Shown here: piece by piece, positions 1 to 10,689 of the stretch
How the letters are laid out: the number at the start of each line of letters is the position of its first letter
How positions within the stretch are numbered: position 1 is the stretch's first letter
Source: Ovis canadensis
Lineage: Eukaryota; Chordata; Mammalia; Artiodactyla; Bovidae
Assembly (NCBI RefSeq): GCF_042477335.2
Contig: NC_091262.1
Span: forward strand, 37,855,001-37,919,000
Length of the DNA stretch: 64,000 bases
Reading direction: 5' to 3'
The notes under the pieces: generated by a model
Database searches by the model: none
The model's input: the letters and a program-made list of their open reading frames with translations, nothing else
What the model was told of the DNA's origin: nothing
Made by a program: the position numbers and the translations under genes

Positions 1-597
1 GCCTCACACCATTCAGAGTGGCCATTCTCAGAATCTCTACGAATCTCTGTGAAGGTGTGGAGAAAAGAGAATGTTCCTCCCCTAATCCTGGGAATATGAA
101 CTGGTAACAGACACTGTGAAGGATGATGCGATGGTTATTGAGGTAAAGAAAATGAGGTTAGAATACTCTCAAACACCATGCACAAAATAAACTTCAAATA
201 AAACATCTACACGTCAGGATGGAGTCTATGAAAGTGTTGACGAGGATAGCCAAGACACACGATAACACGAATCACAGCAAGGTCTTTTCGGATACACCTC
301 TTAATGAATGAAAAATAAACCAAAAATAAGAAAACAGTACCTAATTAACCATAAAAGCATTTGCACAACAAAGGAAACCCCAAATGAAAGACAACTGCAA
401 ACTGAAATGGGAAGAAATATTTGCAAATGAAGATAGCCATAAGGAATTCATCTCCAAAACAAAGATCCCCATACAGCTCAATATCAAAAACACAACAACC
501 CAAGACACAAAGGGGCAAAACACAGAAGAGCGCATTTCTTGGAGGAAGACAGATTGTGATTAGGCACATGAAAACACGCTCAGCATTACGCATTCTT
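1..597 (+). mobile_element. Old L1 3'-region module, rearranged
   Basis: Degenerate L1 sequence in plus orientation. The first ~110 bases match the L1 stretch beginning 'cctcacacc' and running to 'gtggagaaaag', near the ORF2 end. From about 150 the sequence jumps back to an earlier part of ORF2 ('aataaacttcaaata') and then proceeds through 'catttgcacaacaaagg' and 'ggcacatgaaaacacgctca'. The backward jump recurs near 4727 and 8025 (see findings). No coding potential remains. A BovB element interrupts it at about 598. Confidence 0.75.
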
Positions 598-2160
598 CAG
601 TTCCGTTCAGTCGCTCAGTTGTGTCCAACTTTTGTGACCCCATGAATCGCAGCACACCAGGCCTCCCTGTCCATCACCAACTCCCGGAGTTCACTCAGAT
701 TCACATCCATCGAGTCAGTGATGTCATCCAGGCATCTCATCCTCTGTCGTCCCCTTCTCCTCCTGCCCGCAATCCTTCCCAGCATCAGGGTCTTTTCCAG
801 TGAGTCAACTCTTAGCATGAGGTGGCCAAAGTACTGGAGTTTCAGCTTCAGCATCAGTCCTTCCAAAGAACACCCAGGACTGATCTCCTTTAGGATGGAC
901 TAGTTGGATCTCCTTGCAGTCCAAGGGACTCTCAAGAGTCTTCTCCAACACCACACTTCAAAAGCATCAATTCTTCAGTGCTCAGCCTTCTTCACAGTCC
1001 AACTCTCACATCTATACATGACCACTGGAAAAACCATAGCCTTGACTAGATGGACCTTTGTTGGCAAAGTAATGTCTCTGCTTCTGAACATGCTGTCTAG
1101 GTTGCTCATAACTTTTCTTCCAAGGAGTAAGCGTCTTTTAATTTCATGGCTGCAATCACCATCTGCAGTGATTTTGGAGCCCCCCAAAATAAAGTCCGAC
1201 ACTGTACCCACTGTTTCCCCATCTTTTTCCCATGAAGTGATGGGACCAGATGCCATGATCTTCGTTTTCTGAATGTTGAGCTTTAAGCCAACTTTTTGAC
1301 TCTCCTCTATCACTTTCATCAAGAGGCTTTTTAGTTCCTCTTCACTTTCTGCCATAAGGGTGGTGTCATCTGCATATCTGAGGTTATTGTTATTTCTCCC
1401 AGCAATCTTGATTGCAGCTGTGCTTCTTCCAGCCCAGCGTTTCTCATGATGTACTCTGCATAGAAGTTAAATAAGCAGGGTGACAATATACAGCCTTGAT
1501 GTACTCCTTTTCCTATTTGGAATTAGTCTGTTGTTCCCTGGCCAGTTCTAACTATTGCTTCCTGACCTGCATAGAGGTTTCTCAAGAGGAAGGTTAAGTG
1601 GTCTGGGATTCCCATCTCTTTCAGAATTTTCCACAGTTTACTGTGATCCACACAGTCAAAGGCTTGGGCATAGTCAATAAAGCAGAAATAGATGTTTTTT
1701 CTGGAACTCTCTTGCTTTTTCCCATGATCCAGCGGATGTTGGCAATTTGATCTCTGGTTCCTCTGCCTTTTCTAAAACTAGCTTGAACATCTGGAAGTTC
1801 ATGGTTCACGTAATGCTGAAGCCTGGCTTGGAGAATTTTGAGCATTACTTTACTAGTGTGTGAGATGAGTGCAATTGTGCAATAGTTTGAGCATTCTTTG
1901 GCATTGCCTTTCTTTGGGATTGGGATGAAAACTGGTCTTTTCCAGTCCTGTGGCCATTGCTGAGTTTTCCAAATTTTCTGGCATATTGAGTGCAGCACTT
2001 TCACAGCATCATCTTTCAGGATTTGAAATAGCTCAACTGGAATTCCATCATCTCCAATTCCATCACCTCCATTAGCTTTGTTCATAGTGATGCTTTCTAA
2101 GGCCCACTTGACTTCACATTCCAGGATGTCTGGCTCTAGGTGAGTGATCACACAAAGGCA
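598..2160 (-). mobile_element. BovB (RTE) LINE, 5'-truncated, minus strand
   Basis: The element reads right to left and ends at its left edge in the BovB tail next to 'cagtcgctcagttgtgtcc'. The minus strand between about 2160 and 1621 encodes part of the reverse transcriptase, including 'WPQDWKRPVFIPIPKKGNA' and 'FRKGRGTRDQIAN'. The C-terminal part lies in other frames (about 1355-975 and 866-615). Several frameshifts and stops break the protein, and the endonuclease half is absent. It is inserted inside the L1 module on both sides, so it is younger than that L1. It is not an autonomous element. Confidence 0.92.
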
Positions 2161-2233
2161 AAGCAAATGTTCAATGAGATATCACCTCACACTTGTCCAG
2201 ACAGCCATCTCAAAACACCTACAAAAAGATAAG
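2161..2233 (+). mobile_element. Continuation of the interrupted L1 module
   Basis: 'caatgagatatcacctcaca' and the following bases are the L1 segment expected just after the sequence found to the left of the BovB insertion at 598. The two pieces were once joined. Confidence 0.7.
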
Positions 2234-2284
2234 TCTCCTGCATTGGCAGGCAGGAGACTAGTACCACCTGGGAAGCCCTATTCC
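2234..2284 (-). mobile_element. Bov-tA SINE fragment
   Basis: About 50 bases matching the tRNA-derived head of Bov-tA in reverse: 'tctcctgcattggcaggcag' and 'cacctgggaagccc'. The rest of the SINE is missing. A poly(A)-containing stretch follows to about 2350. Confidence 0.65.
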
Positions 2285-2700
2285 AATTAAAAAAAAAAAA
2301 AAACCAATGAAAGTACAGGAAAAGGTTAAGAAAAAAGAAAGTGGGGCAAAAAGAAATGCTGCTGCCTTGTGGCCATATTGGTAACTACAACTATAAACGC
2401 TGTGTTGACTAGCACTTAATATTCACAAGGTCCTGGTGTAGGGGGGTGGGGGTATAAGCAAACAACAACTGCCCTCCAGGAGTCTCCTAGGTCACTGGAG
2501 AGAATTCATAACTGGGTAGACAGACAACCCTCAGAACAGGAAAATATATTTGTAATTGAAGATATCCACAGAGAATTCGTGTCCAAAACATAGAACCAGC
2601 TCTTGCAACTTAATATTAAAAAGTCAAACAACCCAAGAAATCACTGGGCCAAAGATCAAAATGGATATTTCTTCTAGGAAGGCATATGGAAAAAGAAATA
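2285..2700 (+). mobile_element. A-rich stretch and second L1 module
   Basis: 2285-2410 is A-rich and unassigned. 2411-2510 resembles 7110-7200 in the same orientation ('atattcacaag', 'ctgccctcca'). 2530-2700 is L1 sequence equivalent to 421-600 and 5506-5640, including the shared 'tgtccaaaacatag' and 'tttcttctaggaaggca'. No gene is present. Confidence 0.6.
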
Positions 2701-4605
2701 TAAGAAGGCAAAATGGTTGTGTTAGGAGACCTTACAAACAGCTGAGATAAGAAAAGAAGATAAAGGCAAAGGAGAAAGGGAAAGATACATTTAAATGAAT
2801 GAAGAGTTCCAGAGAATAGCAAAGAGATATAAGAAAGCCTTGTTATGTGAATAATGCAAAGAATAAGAGGAAACAATAGAACAGGAAAGACTAAAGATCG
2901 CTTTAAGAAAACTGGAGATACCAAGGGAACATTTCATCAAAGATGGGCATAATACAGGACAAAATGTCAAGGACCTAACAGAAGCAGAAGAGATTAAGAA
3001 GTGGTGGCAAGAATACACAGAAGAACTATACAAAAAAGTTCTTAATGACCCAGATAACCATGATTGTGTGGTCACTCACATAGAGCTAGATATCCTGGAG
3101 CATGAAGTCAAGTGGGCCTTAGGAAGCATTACTATGAACAAAGGTAGTGGAGGTGATAGAATTCCAACTGAGCTAATTCAAATCCTAAAAAGATGATGCT
3201 GTTAAAGTGCTGCACTCAATTTGCCAGCAAATTTGAAAAATTCAGCAGTGGCCACAGAAGTGGAAAAGGTCAGCTTTCATTCCAATCCCAAAGAAAGGCA
3301 ATGCCAAAGAACGTTCAAATTACCATGCAATTGCACTCATTTCACATGATAGCAAGATTATGCTCAAAATCCTTCAAGCTAGTTTTCAGCAGTGCATGAA
3401 CCAAGAATTTCCAGATGTACCACCTGAATTTAGAAAAGGCAGAGGAACCAGAGATCAAATTGCCAGCATCTGCTGGATCATAGAAAAAGCAAGGGAATTA
3501 AAAAAAAAAAAAATCTACTGCTGCTTCATTGATTATGCTAAAGCCTTTTACTATGTAGATCACAACAAAATGTGGACTATTCTTGAATAGTTGGGGATAC
3601 CAGAACATGTTACCTGCCTCCTGAGAAACCTCTATGCGTGACAAGAAGCAATGGTTAGAACCGGACGTGGAATGGACTGGTTCCAAATTGGAAAATGCGT
3701 ATGTCAAGGTTGTATATTGTCACCCTACTTATTTAACTTATATGCAGAGTACATCATGTGAAATGCTGGGCTGGATGACTCACAAGCTGGAATCAAGATT
3801 GGCAGGAGAAATAACAACGACCTCAGAAATGCAGATGATACTATTTTAATGGCAGAAAGTAAAGAGGAACTAAAGAGCCTCCTGATGAAGGTGAAAGAGG
3901 AAAGTGAAAAAGTTGTCTTAAAACTCAACATCCAAAAAAAGAAGATCCTGGCATCTGGTCCCATCCCTTCATGACAAATAGGTAGGGAAAAGTTGGAAAC
4001 AGTGTCAGATTTCATTTCCTCAGGCTCCAAAATCAATGTGGACTATTCCTGCAGCCACGAAATTAAGACATTTGCTCCTTGGAAGAAAGCTATGACAAAC
4101 CTAGACAGTGTATTAAAAAGCAGAGCCATGACTTTGCCGACAAAGGTCCATATAGTCAAAGCTATGGTTTTTCCAGTAGTCATGTACAGATGTGAGAGTT
4201 GGACCATAATGAAGGCTGAAGGCTGAAAATTGATGCTTTCAAATTGTGATGTTGGAGAAGACTCTTGAGAGTCCCTTGAACTGTAAGGAGATCAAATCAT
4301 TCTCAATCCTAAAGCAAATCAGCACTGAATATTCACTGGAAGGACTCAAGCTGAAACTCCAGTACTTTGGCCACCTGATGAGAAGAACTGACTCATTGGA
4401 TAAGACCCTGATGCTGGAAAAGATTGAGGGCAAGAGGAGAAGGGGGTGACAGAGGATGAAATGGTTGGATGGCATCACTGACTCAATGGACATGAGTTTG
4501 AACAAACTCAGGGAAACAGTGAAAGACCAGAAAGCCTCGTGTGCTGCAGTCCATGGAATCACAAAGAGCTGGACATGACTGAGTGACTGAACAACAACAA
4601 CAGCT
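2700..4605 (+). mobile_element. BovB (RTE) LINE, 5'-truncated, plus strand
   Basis: Starts within the linker between endonuclease and RT and runs through the RT to the 3' tail ('gactgaacaacaacaaca'). RT pieces are visible at 3360-3590 ('FRKGRGTRDQIAS', 'CFIDYAKAF') and 3993-4226 ('VVMYRCESWT'). Many stops and frameshifts show it is dead and older than the copy at 35.9-39.6 kb. It splits an L1 module whose right half resumes near 4606. Confidence 0.92.
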
Positions 4606-5010
4606 ACAAAGGTTAAATCCACTAGATGCTGTGGAGAAAAGGGAACCCTCCTCCTCCATTGCTGGAAATGAAAGTAGGTGAAAGCCAATACAGAGGACAG
4701 TGTGGTGGTTCCTTGAGTAATGAAAATGAGAATGAAGTTAGAACATTCCTCAAACCATACTCAAAAATAAACTTCAAATAAGACCAAGATGTGAATGGAA
4801 AGACGGATACTATGAAAATATTGAGGAAACTATAGGTGGGACATGCTGTGACATCAATTCCATCAAGTGCTGTTGGGATCTACCTCTCAGAATAATGAAA
4901 AGTTAGAAAACAGGGCCAAATTAATCTTAAAAGCATTTGCACAGCAAAGGAAACCTTAAACAAAAGAGAAAGACAACCGTCACAATGGGAAAATATATTT
5001 GCAAATGAAG
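4606..5010 (+). mobile_element. Old L1 module with the same backward junction
   Basis: Carries 'tgtggagaaaagggaaccct', then 'ggttccttgagtaatgaaaa', then jumps back to 'gaatgaagttagaacattcc' at about 4727, followed by 'gcatttgcacagcaaagg'. A BovB fragment interrupts it at 5011. Confidence 0.72.
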
Positions 5011-5505
5011 ATCAGTTCAGTTCAGTCGCTCAGTCGTGTCCGACTCCCTGCGACCCCATGAATCGCAGCACTCCAGGCCCCCTGTCTATCACCAGCTCCC
5101 GGAGTTCACCCAGATTCATGTCCATCGAGTCAGAGATGCCATCCAGCCATCTCATCCTCTGCTGTCCCCTTCTCCTCCTGCCCCCAATCCTTCCCAGCAT
5201 CAAAGTCTTTTCCAATGAGTCAACTCTTCGCATGAGGTGGCCAAAGTACTGGAGTTTCAGCTTTAGCATCATTCCTTCCAAAGAAATCCCAGGGTTGATC
5301 TCCTTCAGAATGGACTAGTTGGATCTCCTTGCAGTCCAAGGGACTCTCAAGAGTCTTCTCCAACACCACAGTTCAAAAGCATCAATTCTTCAGCACTCAG
5401 CCTTCTTCACAGTCCAACTCTCACATCCATACATGACTACTGGAAAAACCATAGCCTTGACTAGACAGACCTTAGTCGGCAAAGTAATGTCTCTGCTTTT
5501 GAATG
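5011..5505 (-). mobile_element. BovB 3'-end fragment, minus strand
   Basis: About 0.5 kb of the BovB 3' end, starting at the left with 'cagttcagttcagtcgctca'. It interrupts L1 sequence: the left flank ends in 'gcaaatgaagat' and the right flank resumes with 'gatactcacaaggaattt'. The uninterrupted paralogues at 421 and 2556 read across this point. The repeated 'tgaagat'/'tgaatgat' at the edges is a candidate short target-site duplication. Confidence 0.92.
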
Positions 5506-6530
5506 ATACTCACAAGGAATTTGTGTCCAAAACATAGAAACAGCCCTTATAGCTTAATATCAAAAAGACAAACAGCCCAACAAATCAATGGGCCAAAGAT
5601 CAAAATGGGTATTTCTTCTAGGAAGGCATACAGATTGCCATTAGGCACATGAAAAGATGCTCAGCATTGCTAATTATTAGAGACAGGCCAATCAGAAGTC
5701 CAATGAGCATCCCCTTACACTGATGAGACTGGCCATCGCTAAACATCTCCAAAAGAAGTTTAGAGAAGGTGTGAAAGTAAGGGACCCTTCCTACACTCTT
5801 GTTGGGAGAGTGAAATGGTACATGAACTAGGGAGAACACCATGGAGGTTCTTAACAAATATAAACATAAAATTATATGAGGACACAGCAATCCCACGCCT
5901 GGGCCTCCATCCAGAGAAAGTCAAAATTTTGAAAGACAGCAGATCACAGGGGATCACTAGGCTGCACTCGGTACCATAGCAAAGACACGGAGCAACCGAA
6001 GTGTAGAAGGACAGATGGATGGATCAGGAAGATGGGGGTACACAGATGCGAAGCAACATCACTCAGCCATAAGGAAGCAGAGCATAATGCTCGATCCAGC
6101 CTTAGAGGAAAAAGTAGAGATGATCATACCAAGGAAGGGAGGGACGCAGGGAGAGAGATTACCATATGATATTACTTCTAGCCGAAATCTAAAAATGGAT
6201 ACAAACAAACTTCTTTACTAAAGAGAAACAGTCTCACCCATTGAGAAAAGACAGGTGTGGGTCAGGGAGAAAACAGCTGTTTCAGTCTAACATAGGGAGG
6301 GTAATATTATAAGAAGAAGCCACCAGGAGCCACTGCGTAACACAGGAACCCTATTCAACACTCTGCAGTGTCCTGCACTGGAGAAGAGCATGGGAAAGAA
6401 CACGTGTGCATCTCTGTGTAAGTGAATGTAGTTGCCGTAGACCCAAAATGGAAGGAAAAAAACCCCCACAACTGTCATTCAACTATATACTCCAATTCAA
6501 ATTAGGGAAGAAAAATACAAGAAAGGAAAA
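5506..6530 (+). mobile_element. Old L1 ORF2 end and 3' UTR
   Basis: Continues the L1 interrupted by the BovB: 'ggcacatgaaaagatgctca', then 'acacagcaatcccacgcctg', then about 600 bases typical of the L1 3' UTR ('atatgatattacttctag', 'tatactccaattcaaatta'). Strongly decayed; no coding capacity. Confidence 0.75.
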
Positions 6531-7230
6531 GAAATAAAGAATGGTGACTCTCGCTCTCGTGCCACAGTGACCTGGCCAGGTGTCACATCCCTAGAGCCTG
6601 AGCAGGCTTCAGTCTCAAGACTGAAGGCTCTCGGGGAAGGTGGGGCTGGAGGCCGGAAATGTGCTCCCTACGATGGACCTAGAGGGCCTCTTGCTGTCTG
6701 CACTAGCACCCGATCTCCAGATCCAGGTGGGCTCAGCTGCAGAAAAACCACGCCACTTCACCCCCAAAATGGTGGAGCCTCTGGGCTGGAAAAGCTTTGC
6801 ACGGTCCCCTGGGCAGCATGTGTCCCCTATTTCCCAACTCCAGCTGCTGTCCTTAGGGCTGCCCCACTGACAGATGATAGCACCCTCAGCAGACTGGTGT
6901 TCCAAAAATTGGTATGTCCTGGGGATAAAGGGTAAGGGGGAGGAGAAAAGAGACCCAAGGCTTGGGTGTTTCTTCTGGCACATTCCCCTTAGTTGATCCA
7001 GGAGCAGAGTTTTCCATAAGACTCATTGCCTGAGGACCAGAGTTGTACAGGAAGTAAAGCTGTTTCCTTAGGACCGCTTTCCAGAACAACTTTAAAACAG
7101 GTGCTGTCGGGCTCTGAATATTCACAAGCCGGGTTGGTGGGGGAGGGTGCTGTAAATGACACCTGCCCTCCAGTCATGTCTTGGGGTAAAACACAGGAAA
7201 GGAATTCAAACAGGGCCACCTTTCAAGAAG
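6531..7230. other. Unassigned sequence
   Basis: GC-moderate sequence with two overlapping open frames of about 120 codons (6567-6935 plus, 6615-6983 minus). Neither shows a recognisable domain, and both are probably chance. The segment 7110-7200 resembles 2411-2510. No splice-consistent exon was recognised. Confidence 0.5.
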
Positions 7231-7470
7231 ATAATTTTAAAAGGTAAACGATACTCACACTGTATAAGTTCAAAAAGCACTGGGAAAGGTACTCCTGCTC
7301 ACTAACTACTAAGCCCAGGCAAAACAGAACTACCATGAGAAACCCTCTCACACAGGTCAGAACGGCCCCCATCTAAAACACCACCTACAGAGAACCCATG
7401 CTGCAGGGCACGGAGGCAAAAGGGAATACTCCTGCACTCTTGACGTGAGTGTAACCGGGCGCAGGCACCA
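7231..7470 (+). mobile_element. Decayed L1 fragment
   Basis: Weak but collinear resemblance to the L1 segment containing 'ctctcacacaggtcagaac' and 'aaaagggaatactcctgcac', the same segment seen at 2161-2233 and 5690-5810. Confidence 0.5.
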
Positions 7471-7562
7471 TAAAAAGCAGCAAGTCTCCACAAAGGTTTT
7501 GCCTCCCTTTGCCCTTGCCAAGATTATTCCCTGGAGGCGTTCACGAGAGACAGAGACTGGCC

Positions 7563-7842
7563 GCTGCTGCTGCTGCTGCTGAGCCGCTCCAGTCGTGTCC
7601 GACTCTGTGCGACCCCATGCACTGCAGCCCACCAGGCTCCCCCGTCCCTGGGATTCTCCAGGCAAGAACACTGGAGTGGGGTGCCATTTCCTTCTCCAAT
7701 GCATGAAAGTGAAAAGTGAAGTGAAGTCGCTCAGTCGTGTCCAACTCTTTGCGACTCCTTGGACTGCAGCCTACCAGGCTCCTCCGTCCATGGGATTCTC
7801 CAGGGAAGAGTACTGGAGTGGGGTGCCATTGCCTTCTCCACA
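7563..7842 (-). mobile_element. Bov-A2 SINE (dimer)
   Basis: A (CTG)n stretch is followed by two Bov-A monomers in reverse, each with 'cactggagtggggtgccat' or a close variant and joined by 'gaaagtgaaaagtgaagtg'. This is the standard Bov-A2 layout. Confidence 0.93.
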
Positions 7843-8104
7843 AAGACTGGCTACTTACTCTGTTTCTGTTGTTACTTCAACTTCCGAGAGCAAACAGGGG
7901 GCTGGTTGTAAATTCCACAACTGGAACCCACCTATCTGTTGCCTCAGGAAATGCAGAGAGGAGGCTGGCTGATTGTGAATTTCCAACCTGGAACCCATCT
8001 ATCTCCTACTTCACTGGTTCCTTGAACAGTGAAAACAAGAATGAAATTAGAATATTCCTGAACACCATATACAAAAATTAACTCCAAATAAGATAAAGTT
8101 CCCA
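7843..8104 (+). mobile_element. Unassigned sequence, then third L1 backward junction
   Basis: 7843-8008 is unassigned, though it contains a short internal similarity ('ctggaacccacctatct' and 'ctggaacccatctatct'). 8009-8104 matches the fused L1 segment at 4705-4790: 'ggttccttgaacagtgaaaa' followed directly by 'gaatgaaattagaatattcc'. Confidence 0.6.
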
Positions 8105-8320
8105 CCTTAGTATGGCTCAGTGGTAAAGAACCCACCTGCCAATGCAACAGTCTCAGCTTTGGATCCCTGGGTTGGGAAGATTCCCTGGAGAAGGGAATGG
8201 CAACCAACTCCAGTATTCATGCCTGGGAAATCCCATGGACAGAGGATCGTGGACTGTAGGTGGGCTACAGTCCACGGGATCTCAAAAAAGCCAAACACGA
8301 CTCAGCGACAGATTTTCAAG
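8105..8320 (+). mobile_element. Bov-tA SINE
   Basis: tRNA-like head 'ggctcagtggtaaagaaccc', then 'ccctggagaagggaatggca', ending near 'cacgactcagcgacagattt'. Confidence 0.9.
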
Positions 8321-8334
8321 ATAAAGATATAAAT

Positions 8335-8513
8335 GTAAGGTTGGTCTCTTGTGATCCCATGGACTGTAGCCCACCAGGCTCCTCTCTCCATGGCTTATCT
8401 CAGGCAAGAACACTGGAGTGGGTTGCGATTCCCTTCTCCAGAGGATCTTCCTGACCCCAAATCTCCTGCCTGGCAGGTAGATTCATTTACTAACTGAGTC
8501 ACAAGGGAAACCC
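8335..8513 (-). mobile_element. Bov-tA SINE
   Basis: Reverse-oriented Bov-tA from 'gatcccatggactgtagccc' to 'gagtcacaagggaaaccc'. It lies back to back with the plus-strand copy at 8105, forming an inverted SINE pair. Confidence 0.9.
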
Positions 8514-9511
8514 TACTACCTGGAGGCAGGTGTTTATAAAGACCTCAACCCAGGCATTGCTGGGAAAGGCTGCCCGGCTCCCCCAGGTCAGCCAATCCTC
8601 ACCTATCAGGGGCTCATAGTTGCAGAAAATGGGGCCTGTTGTGCTGGCCAGGTGCAAGAACCAGAAGTGTGGTCCTGAGGGTCAGGATGGACATGTGGCT
8701 GCAACCCTGGCTTGACATCTAATCATTTTTTCTGGGCCATGAGTGGGACAGAATTTCAAGGAGACCTTCTCCTAAGAAGAGGAACCCTGGAGTCAGGGAG
8801 AGGAGGAGGGGCATGTGGAGACAGAGGCCCAGGGCCCTGAAAGCTTCTGGAGGCCACACAGAGTGAAGCGCAGGGTCACCAACCTGTCCAGGAGCAGCTT
8901 TTAGTTAGTCCATATCCTGCTCTGAGGTGCTCAGGGCCAGCTCTGCCCAGGAAGAGGGCTGGGGGTGCTCTGCAACAAGGCCTCTGTGCATGGTTCCTGT
9001 GTGCTGAGCCCTGCCCAGACGGGTCCCCTGCCTGGGGAGGGGTCTGCCCATGTGAGCCCCGTGCCCTGGGAGGGATATGTGAACAAGCTACCTTTCTTTG
9101 CAGCAGGCAGAGAGTTGCTTAGGATGCAGATTAAAAGCAGCCAAGGGTAGAGGTCAGGAGCAGGGTCAGGGGTCCCTCGAGTGTAGCCATGCAGGAGTTC
9201 CAGCTCGCTATGTTTGCCACATGATACAAGATGTTTCATAAGGGCGCTAATCTCATTTGTGAGGGCTCCCCTACATGACCTAATTACTTCCCAAAGGCCC
9301 ACCTCCTAAGACCATCACATTGGATGTTAGGATTTGACACATGAATTATAGACAGACACAAACATAGCCATGCTCAACAAATATTTGCCCAGTTTACTCT
9401 TGACAGAGCTGGGAATACATAGATGACCCAGCCCTTGAGAAACTCAGTCTAAATAAGGAGATGCTCATGGGAACAGATATTTTGAAGAAGAGTGACAAGC
9501 ACTGTAATAGT
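8514..9511. other. Unassigned sequence with an ancient repeat
   Basis: No gene recognised. 9190-9370 ('cctaattacttcccaaaggc', 'tgacacatgaattatagac') belongs to the same mammal-wide ancient repeat type as 56930-57350; I do not assign a family name. The open frame at 8931-9302 (minus) shows no domain. Confidence 0.45.
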
Positions 9512-9727
9512 TGTTTGTTGTTCAGCCACTAAATCGTGTCTGACTCTTTGCGACCCCATAGACTGCACCACACCAGACTTCCCTGTCCTTCACTATCTCC
9601 TGGAGTTAGGTCAAATTCATGTCCATTGAGTTGGTGATGCTAGCTAACCATCTCATCCTCCGCCACCCCCTTTGCCTTTTGCCTTCAATCTTTCCCAGCA
9701 TCAGAGTCTTTTCCAGTGAGTCGCTCC
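9512..9727 (-). mobile_element. BovB 3'-end fragment
   Basis: Short BovB tail in reverse, from 'tgttgttcagccactaaatc' to 'tcagagtcttttccagtgag'. More diverged than the other copies. Confidence 0.85.
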
Positions 9728-10035
9728 AAGGGACATGGTAGCTCTGAGGAGGGGTCCCTAAAGCTCTCTGGAAAAGCCAATCAGTCTTCCACATAGGTCG
9801 GGATGTTTCTCTGGGATGAGGAAGAATAACATTCCAGGCAGAGAAATCAGGATGTTCAAAGGCAGAGAGAAGTTCCATGTGGAATGGAACATGAAAATCA
9901 AATGGATGCCTTCAAATCAGTTAATTAAAAGATTGGATACTCATGAGGCTGAAATTGATGGTAAAGGTGACATCTTTGGAATAGTTAAAACTTTGATTTA
10001 CTGAAACTACCTACATTGTTCTACCACCTCCTGAA

Positions 10036-10080
10036 CACACACACATGCACCACACACACACACACACGTGTGTGTGTACA
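10036..10080. repeat. (CA)n/(TG)n microsatellite, self-complementary
   Basis: An interrupted CA tract is followed at once by a TG tract, so the central part reads as a near-perfect inverted repeat. Confidence 0.9.
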
Positions 10081-10129
10081 CTGTGGAATAAGCCAATCCT
10101 TCAGTAGTTAGCATTTCAAAAAAATTCAT

Positions 10130-10600
10130 TTGTCAACTTAACAAATACTGCCTGAGCACCTAGGATATAATATGTCTAATCTCAAGGATTTGGCATCCCA
10201 GTCGGAGAGATGGATAATAAACCAGTAAACAAATGCACAGGATGTTTCTCTGTGGAAAGTGCTGTGAAGAAAAGGAAATAGGGTGGTGAGATGCCCAGTG
10301 ATTGGGCATCACTAGTTTAGTGGAGAGAGTCAGGACAGGCCTTCTGAGGAGGTGATACGTGAGTCCAGACTTACAGGATGGGGTAGAGCCACCCATGCCA
10401 AGAGATGAGGAAAGAGCATTTCTGGCAGAGGGAACAGTGAGCACGAGGACCATAAAGTGAGCACAGGCTGTGCGTGGTCAAGGAACAGAAAGAAGATTCA
10501 TGCGGTGAGGGTGCAGTGGGGCAGAAGAAGAAAGGGTGTGAGACGAAGCTGGAGAGCTTCTGAGGCCCAGGTCATTCAAGGCTTTGAGGGTCGAGGTGAA
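10130..10600. repeat. Ancient interspersed repeat, L2-like
   Basis: 'ggcagagggaacagtgagca' and 'gcacctaggatataatatg' resemble widespread old mammalian repeats, possibly L2. Assignment is by memory of typical motifs only. Confidence 0.4.
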
Positions 10601-10689
10601 GACTGGAGTGTTACTCCCAAAACAAGAGAAGCCACTGAGGAGTTCTGCATGGGAAGAAAGATGATCTACTTTCCCAATTCGTTTCTGTC

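Noticed and set aside
904..1272. 122-codon plus-strand frame
   Set aside because: Antisense of the BovB RT C-terminal region; a shadow of the minus-strand element.
7357..7704. 115-codon minus-strand frame and overlapping frames to 8081
   Set aside because: Produced by the Bov-A2 dimer; the same translations recur in every Bov-A copy.
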